From assembly GCF_900764565.1 (NCBI RefSeq), contig NZ_CAAFOM010000154.1, forward strand, positions 1 through 10,119: a stretch of 10,119 nucleotides of DNA, read 5' to 3'. This document shows positions 6,275 to 10,119 of the stretch, piece after piece; position 1 is the stretch's first letter, and each line of letters begins with the position of its first letter. The stretch is from an uncultured Catenibacterium sp. (GTDB taxonomy: Bacteria; Bacillota_I; Bacilli_A; Erysipelotrichales; Coprobacillaceae). Under the pieces are notes generated by a model that did not search any database, was not told the DNA's origin, and saw nothing but the letters and a program-made list of their open reading frames with translations. Made by a program: the position numbers and the translations under genes.

Positions 6275-7192
6275 CTAGAATATTATTATATCATTTTCTT
6301 TATGCTTTATACCATAGACAAGATAATCATTCCAATCTTTATGCCTATAAGGATAGGCTACATCTATTTTGATATGAGGATAGTTCTTATTTAAAACATC
6401 AATGATTGTATGAACTGCATGTCTTCCTGCTTGATCATTGTCTAATCTTAATAAGACTCTTTCTATTGGTTGATGTTCTAGATGATAAAAGAGTGCACGA
6501 TAATGAGAGACAGAATTCAATGATAGATAATCATAATTCATAAAATCGTTAGTTAAAGTCATTAAGGACATCATATCAATAATAGACTCAGTGACGATAA
6601 GCTGAGATGAATCATGAGATATATAGAAACAGTGCTCATAATCATTTCCTTCCAGGTCACGCATATAGCGATTATTTTTCATTGTCCCTCTTTTACTGAT
6701 AAATATAGGCTTACTATCCTTGTAAGATACAAAAACAAGATTATGGTGAACAGCTTCCTGATAGAGATAGCCATGATCAATAAAATAATCAATAATATTG
6801 AGACTGATGCCTCTATCATATAAATAATAATAGACTTTCTTATTGTTGATATCTTTACGTGGTAAAACAAGTTTTCTTTTTTGTTTTTCTCTCCTTTTAA
6901 ATTCATGTTGAGGATTCTTATACATTCTCATTTCTAGATAGAGAATCGTATAAATAAAAGAATGAAATTCAGGATTCTTTTCTAAACCTAATGTCTGGCA
7001 TAATGTGATCGTATCTCCACCAAATCCTTTTGAATACCAATAGAATCTATTAATATTTACCCTAATTTTTAATGAATCATGTTCCTCAAGATGATAGTAA
7101 TTGGTGCTCTCGTAGATGAGAGTAAAGCCTAAATCATCTACAAGAGAAAGTATACTATAGTTCTTAACATGTTCTATTCGGCTTCTTTTCAT
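6275..7192 (-). CDS. DUF3991/TOPRIM domain protein, primase-like
   Basis: The 305-residue protein has three parts. The N-terminus (about 1-70) resembles the zinc-binding domain of DnaG-type primases, with FYWYSKGFGGDTITLCQTLG at 50-69, but lacks the zinc-ligand cysteines. A DUF3991 segment (about 112-190) includes VYYYLYDRGISLNIIDYFID. A TOPRIM domain (about 195-295) carries Glu202 in TESIIDMMSL, the DxD pair in LRLDNDQAGRHA (Asp251 and Asp253), and KDWND at 285-289. TOPRIM domains bind Mg2+ for primase or nuclease chemistry. This architecture is common on conjugative elements and plasmids, where it sits with relaxase genes, but none is visible here. A longer frame starts at 7243, but GAGGAGG 8 nt before the ATG at 7192 decides the start. 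AT-rich -10-like hexamers lie at 7211-7218 without a clear -35. It heads the operon running to 5326. Catalytic residues look intact; the substrate is unknown. Confidence 0.85.
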   Translation of the reverse strand: MKRSRIEHVKNYSILSLVDDLGFTLIYESTNYYHLEEHDSLKIRVNINRFYWYSKGFGGDTITLCQTLGLEKNPEFHSFIYTILYLEMRMYKNPQHEFKRREKQKRKLVLPRKDINNKKVYYYLYDRGISLNIIDYFIDHGYLYQEAVHHNLVFVSYKDSKPIFISKRGTMKNNRYMRDLEGNDYEHCFYISHDSSQLIVTESIIDMMSLMTLTNDFMNYDYLSLNSVSHYRALFYHLEHQPIERVLLRLDNDQAGRHAVHTIIDVLNKNYPHIKIDVAYPYRHKDWNDYLVYGIKHKENDIIIF

Positions 7193-7243
7193 TGAGTGAT
7201 CCTCCTCTATATAATATATTCCATATAATTTAGAAGAAATCAC

Positions 7244-7268
7244 AAAAAAACAGTGGAAATTCCACTGT
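7244..7268 (-). terminator. Intrinsic terminator of the NSS transporter gene
   Basis: On the minus strand an 8-bp perfect stem (ACAGTGGA with TCCACTGT; 7268-7261 and 7257-7250) encloses a 3-nt loop and is followed by a run of T to 7244. It begins at the base after the stop codon. It separates the transporter transcript from the primase-like operon starting about 50 bp downstream. Confidence 0.88.
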
Positions 7269-8627
7269 CTAAATCAAACTGCTGATAAATACGAAAATGA
7301 CCGCAATAGGTAATATGATTGTAAGATAACCCTGCATCCAGTTCTGGATCTTAGGACCATCACCCATATTGGCTTCTGTTTGATAATTCTTAAATCCCCA
7401 CCCTAAGTGAGATGTACAGAATAATAAATAAACAAGAGAGCCTGATGGTAATAGAAGATTACTTACAATAAAGTCTTCTAAATCTAATATTGTAGAACCA
7501 CTACCTAGAGGCTGAAGGAAGCTAAGGATATTAAATCCTAAAGCACAAGGTAATGAGAATACAGTAATGAGAATTAAGTTAATGATAACTGATTTCTTTC
7601 TTGAGATATTCCATAATTCCATTGTGCAGGCAATGATATTTTCAAATACTGCAATGACTGTAGATAATGATGCGAAAGCCATAAATAGGAAGAATAGAGC
7701 ACCCCAGATGCGACCACCAGTCATTGATAAGAAGACATTAGGTAAAGTAATAAAGATAAGACTAGGACCACTATCAGGATTGACTCCAAATGAGAAACAT
7801 GCTGGGAAGATGATTAAACCTGCCACAATAGCCACAAATGTATCTAATACAGCAACATTTACTGCTTCCCCTAAAAGAGTTTTATCCTTCTTTAAATAGC
7901 TGCCAAATATCGCCATTGAACCAATACCAATACTTAAAGTAAAGAAAGACTGGTTCATTGCAGCTACAATGACATTTAATAAGCCAATATGCTTGATCTT
8001 ATAAAAGTCTGGATATAAATAGAATTTAACACCTGCCATCGCATTATCAAGTGTTAAACCATGGACTGCAAGTACTACAATGAGTGCAAGTAAGCCAATC
8101 ATCATAACTTTTGTGATTCTTTCTACACCATTCTGTAATCCCATTGAACATACTAACATACCAATAATAACAACAAGTATCATCCAGAATACATTCTGAG
8201 ATGGACTAGATAATACATTCTGGAAAACTGATGCAACTTGTGATGTTTTGACTCCTGTAAATCCACCAGACAAGAACTTATAGAAATAGTTCAACATCCA
8301 TCCAGATACTGTAGTATAGTAGATCATTAAACAGAAGTTTCCTAATAATCCAACATATCCATGTAAGTGCCATTTCTGTCCTGGCTTTTCTAGAGCCTGA
8401 TAAGCCTTAACTGGACTCTTTGCACTGGCACGTCCTACAGAGAATTCCATACTTAAAATTGGAACACCAATAAGAAGTAAGAAAATCAAATAGAAAAAGA
8501 CAAAGATTCCTCCACCATTTTGTCCTACGACATAAGGAAATCTCCATACATTTCCAATACCAATAGCACATCCTGCGGAAAGAAGCAGAAAGCCTATTCT
8601 TGATTTAAATTGTTCACGTTCTTTCAT
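7269..8627 (-). CDS. Neurotransmitter:sodium symporter (NSS) family amino-acid transporter
   Basis: The 452-residue polytopic membrane protein has the LeuT fold of the NSS/SNF family and the length of 11-helix bacterial members such as MhsT. TM1 is broken at the family signature GNVWRFPY (25-32), followed by NGGGIFVFFY. TM6 carries NQSFFTLSIGIGSM (225-238), the unwound substrate-site segment. TM8 has FASLSTVIAVFEN (318-330), whose Ser/Thr residues correspond to the Na2 site. It should import an amino acid, probably hydrophobic or aromatic, with Na+ at the plasma membrane; the substrate is inferred from close family members only. It starts at ATG 8627 after AAGGGTG at 6-nt spacing. It is monocistronic, with a promoter in the upstream gap and a terminator fused to its stop. 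Confidence 0.94.
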   Translation of the reverse strand: MKEREQFKSRIGFLLLSAGCAIGIGNVWRFPYVVGQNGGGIFVFFYLIFLLLIGVPILSMEFSVGRASAKSPVKAYQALEKPGQKWHLHGYVGLLGNFCLMIYYTTVSGWMLNYFYKFLSGGFTGVKTSQVASVFQNVLSSPSQNVFWMILVVIIGMLVCSMGLQNGVERITKVMMIGLLALIVVLAVHGLTLDNAMAGVKFYLYPDFYKIKHIGLLNVIVAAMNQSFFTLSIGIGSMAIFGSYLKKDKTLLGEAVNVAVLDTFVAIVAGLIIFPACFSFGVNPDSGPSLIFITLPNVFLSMTGGRIWGALFFLFMAFASLSTVIAVFENIIACTMELWNISRKKSVIINLILITVFSLPCALGFNILSFLQPLGSGSTILDLEDFIVSNLLLPSGSLVYLLFCTSHLGWGFKNYQTEANMGDGPKIQNWMQGYLTIILPIAVIFVFISSLI

Positions 8628-8658
8628 AATTTCACCCTTCTTTTAAACATACTGACTT

Positions 8659-8686
8659 ATAATAACACATACAAAAAAATATGGAA
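8659..8686 (-). promoter_or_regulatory. Probable promoter of the NSS transporter gene
   Basis: On the minus strand an extended -10 (TGT then TATTAT at 8664-8659) lies 31 nt before the start codon. A weak -35, TTCCAT (8686-8681), has 16-nt spacing. The -35 falls within the terminator hairpin of the upstream gene, so the two signals overlap. Confidence 0.45.
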
Positions 8687-8705
8687 GTATTTCGCTTCCA
8701 TATTT
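8673..8705 (-). terminator. Intrinsic terminator after the Gx transporter gene
   Basis: On the minus strand an 11-bp perfect stem (8705-8695 with 8687-8677) closes a 7-nt loop and continues into TTTT to 8673. The first base of the stem is the last base of the TGA stop codon. It ends the NusG_II-Gx transcript before the transporter gene. Confidence 0.85.
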
Positions 8706-9229
8706 CACCCAATAAGATGACTTTTGATTTTAATATATATGATTTGCGCAATTATTCCTACCACTGTACCTGATACAACTCCTAGTAATATCAGATAGGG
8801 AAGATAGTAGATAAAGGCAGAGGTAGAAAAGAAAATAAATGCAATAAGTAACTGTCCAATATTATGAGAGACGCCTCCTACTATAGATACGATTATATTT
8901 GAGAAGAGATGGGTTTTAACCATCACTGCCATGATAGTAATAGAAAGAACTCCTCCAGCTAAGCTATAAAGCATCATATAAGGATTTGTGAAAGTGATTC
9001 CTATAATAAAGATACGAAGTAATGCGATACCCACTGCATATTTAAATCCAAAGCATAATAGAATTGTCAGAGATACAATATTGGCCAGTCCTAGTTTTGC
9101 GCCAGGAATTCCTAAATAAATAGGAAACAACATTTCTATATAATTCAATATGATGGATATAGCACAGAATACTGCCAGAAAGCATAATTGTCTGACTTTA
9201 GTATGCTTGGTCATCCTGTTCTTTTTCAT
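8705..9229 (-). CDS. Gx transporter family membrane protein (PF07456-type; often mislabelled heptaprenyl diphosphate synthase component I)
   Basis: The 174-residue protein is almost entirely hydrophobic, with five or six predicted membrane helices and short loops. The segment YLGIPGAKLGLANIVSLTIL (about 38-57) is the family signature. It resembles the S-components of ECF vitamin transporters in size and topology. The old link to isoprenoid synthesis comes from gene neighbourhood. In Listeria-type extracellular electron transfer loci, a pair of this kind (a Gx protein with a NusG_II protein) is called EetB/EetA. Here it overlaps the NusG_II gene by 32 nt, so the two are made together. AGGTGG lies 9 nt before the ATG at 9229; an alternative ATG at 9214 has no better site. 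The role in flavin or quinone-linked electron transfer is inferred from context. Confidence 0.87.
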   Translation of the reverse strand: MKKNRMTKHTKVRQLCFLAVFCAISIILNYIEMLFPIYLGIPGAKLGLANIVSLTILLCFGFKYAVGIALLRIFIIGITFTNPYMMLYSLAGGVLSITIMAVMVKTHLFSNIIVSIVGGVSHNIGQLLIAFIFFSTSAFIYYLPYLILLGVVSGTVVGIIAQIIYIKIKSHLIG

Positions 9230-9551
9230 CTCCTGACACCACCTCTACAATGAGTTTATGAGGCAGACAAATTATACTCTGCCCCTTTTTATTAATAGCC
9301 CCCTGCTTGATACATAAATGATCTGGACAGGTTGCTGAAATCATTCTTATTTTATGATTTTCTATTTTTAATGTATTCTCTTTATTAATATGTATTGTTT
9401 GTTTTTTATTGAGATCATAATAGCCATAAACTTCTTTGTTTAAAGTAATTTTAATCATATTACTTTTTGACTGAGGTCGAAGAAGAAAACCTGCCGCAAT
9501 TATGATGAATAAAACAGCCAATACATAAATATCATATTTTCTGTTTTTCAT
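9198..9551 (-). CDS. NusG domain II-containing protein (membrane-anchored, EetA-like)
   Basis: The 117-residue protein has an N-terminal signal anchor (about 8-25) and a small outward beta-barrel domain of the NusG_II type. The signature is ATCPDHLCIKQGAI (73-86) followed by IICLPHKLIVEV (93-104), giving conserved Cys75, Cys80 and Cys95 plus His98. Despite the name it is not a transcription factor; it lacks the NGN domain. In Gram-positive bacteria such proteins are encoded next to Gx transporter proteins and often near ApbE or FMN-binding proteins, as seen here. The cysteines and histidine could bind a metal or form a disulfide; this is inference. AAGGAG lies 6 nt before the ATG. The only -10-like sequence in the 37-bp gap to the divergent apbE would place the transcript start on the ribosome binding site, so the real promoter may lie inside apbE. 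Confidence 0.87.
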   Translation of the reverse strand: MKNRKYDIYVLAVLFIIIAAGFLLRPQSKSNMIKITLNKEVYGYYDLNKKQTIHINKENTLKIENHKIRMISATCPDHLCIKQGAINKKGQSIICLPHKLIVEVVSGDEKEQDDQAY

Positions 9552-9564
9552 TGTTTACTCCTTG

Positions 9565-9570
9565 TATAAT
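9565..9570 (+). promoter_or_regulatory. -10 element of the apbE promoter
   Basis: A perfect TATAAT lies 18 nt before the apbE start codon. Transcription from about 9577 would begin at the edge of the AAGGAGG site (9576-9582), giving a very short leader. No good -35 hexamer lies 16-18 nt upstream, so the assignment is tentative. Confidence 0.35.
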
Positions 9571-9588
9571 AGAATAAGGAGGCGCTTT

Positions 9589-10099
9589 ATGAAAAGAATA
9601 CTTTCACTTATCCTATGTTTTTCTTTACTTAGTGGCTGTAAGCCTAATAATGAACCTGTGACTCAAAAAGAGTTCTGTTTAGATACAATTGTCTCTATTA
9701 CTTTATATGATTCATCTTCAAAGAAGATTCTAAATAAGTGCTTTGATTTATGTAAGAAGTATGAGTTGCTTTTCTCTACTACAAACACAAATAGTGAACT
9801 CTATCTAATAAATCATAATAAGAATAAGACCCAATATCAAACTATTTCTAATGAGCTTGCCTCTGTTATTCAACAGGGACTTTATTATAGTGAGTTATCA
9901 AAAGGTGCTTTTGATATTACAATAGGTGCTGTGAGTTCTTTATGGGATTTCAAGAGTGATCAACCAACTCTACCTGATGAAACTCTCTTAAAAGAAAGTC
10001 TTAAAACAGTCAACTATCAAAATATTATCTGTGAAGAGAATAAAATACTCTATAAGAATCCTGATACAATGGTAGATTTAGGCGCCATTGCGAAAGGTT
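9589..10099 (+). CDS. apbE: FAD:protein FMN transferase ApbE, lipoprotein, 3'-truncated by the contig end
   Basis: The visible 170 residues begin with a lipoprotein signal peptide ending in the lipobox LSGC (Cys17), so the protein is anchored outside the membrane. The ApbE domain follows: FCLDTIVSITLYD (29-41), KGAFDITIGAVSSLWDF (105-121), and VDLGAIAKG (162-170), which lies in the FAD/Mg2+ site. ApbE moves FMN from FAD onto a threonine of a target protein, making covalent flavoproteins in respiration or extracellular electron transfer. Full proteins are about 330-350 residues, so roughly half is missing. The apparent TAG at 10099-10101 is created by sequencing adapter from 10100 on; it is not a real stop. 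AAGGAGG 6 nt before the ATG at 9589 sets the start, not the in-frame ATG at 9562. It is divergent from the NusG_II/Gx pair. Confidence 0.92.
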
Positions 10100-10119
10100 A
10101 GATCGGAAGAGCACACGTC
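10100..10119 (+). other. Illumina TruSeq adapter remnant (not genomic)
   Basis: The last 20 bases begin AGATCGGAAGAGC and continue exactly as the first 20 bases of the standard TruSeq read-1 adapter. The join falls in the middle of a conserved ApbE motif, where coding sequence should continue. This is untrimmed adapter at a contig end. Confidence 0.97.

Noticed and set aside
6679..6906. 75-codon hydrophobic minus-strand frame inside the primase-like gene
   Set aside because: Alternative frame of the same strand within the DUF3991/TOPRIM coding region; its hydrophobicity comes from AT-rich codons read out of phase.
7193..7243. 17-residue N-terminal extension of the primase-like protein
   Set aside because: It has no ribosome binding site of its own; GAGGAGG lies 8 nt before the ATG at 7192, and the extension translates the leader.
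7193..7249. Possible riboswitch or structured leader before the primase-like gene
   Set aside because: Only about 50 nt remain after the transporter terminator, AT-rich with no paired structure other than that terminator.
7567..7899. 110-codon plus-strand open frame inside the NSS transporter gene
   Set aside because: Antisense to conserved transmembrane segments, with no initiation signals.
9198..9551. NusG_II protein as a transcription elongation factor
   Set aside because: It has a membrane anchor and only the domain II-type fold with conserved cysteines; the NGN and KOW parts of true NusG are absent.
9562..9588. 9-residue N-terminal extension of ApbE
   Set aside because: It would put arginines ahead of a clean lipoprotein signal peptide and spans the TATAAT and ribosome binding site.

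Overview
The window is about 10 kb of AT-rich, gene-dense bacterial DNA. It has short intergenic gaps, strong AGGAGG-type ribosome binding sites, intrinsic terminators directly after stop codons, and families typical of low-G+C Bacillota. An Erysipelotrichia or Coprobacillaceae-like gut firmicute is a reasonable guess, but nothing here fixes the genus. The right end is not genomic: the last 20 bases are an Illumina TruSeq adapter, so the contig ends inside a gene.

Layout, left to right. (1) Bases 64-2115 (+) encode an EF-G-like translational GTPase paralogue with unusual G motifs, closed by a terminator. (2) Bases 2156-3710 (-) hold an ECF sigma factor and an overlapping gene for a one-pass membrane protein, probably its anti-sigma factor or sensor. 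Upstream of the sigma gene is a good ECF-type promoter (TGCAAC-N17-CGTATT), which suggests autoregulation. (3) Bases 3825-5285 (+) encode a family C69 dipeptidase, transcribed divergently from the sigma gene and ended by a hairpin shared with the next, convergent operon. (4) Bases 7192-5326 (-) form an operon of a DUF3991/TOPRIM primase-like protein, a LURP-one-related protein, a short decayed open frame that looks like the C-terminus of an SMI1/KNR4 (SUKH)-type protein, and a 91-residue protein of unknown function. The last two have foreign-looking codon use. (5) Bases 7269-8627 (-) encode an NSS-family sodium-coupled amino-acid transporter with its own promoter and terminator. (6) Bases 8705-9551 (-) encode a NusG domain II protein and a Gx transporter family membrane protein. 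Divergent from them, a lipoprotein ApbE (FAD:protein FMN transferase) begins at 9589 and is cut off by the contig end.

The most coherent functional groups are the sigma/anti-sigma pair with its own ECF promoter, and the NusG_II-Gx-ApbE cluster. The latter resembles part of the flavin-based extracellular electron transfer and flavinylation loci of Gram-positive bacteria. The least explained region is the primase-like/LURP/remnant/small-protein operon. I see no tRNA, rRNA, CRISPR array, insertion sequence or convincing riboswitch.
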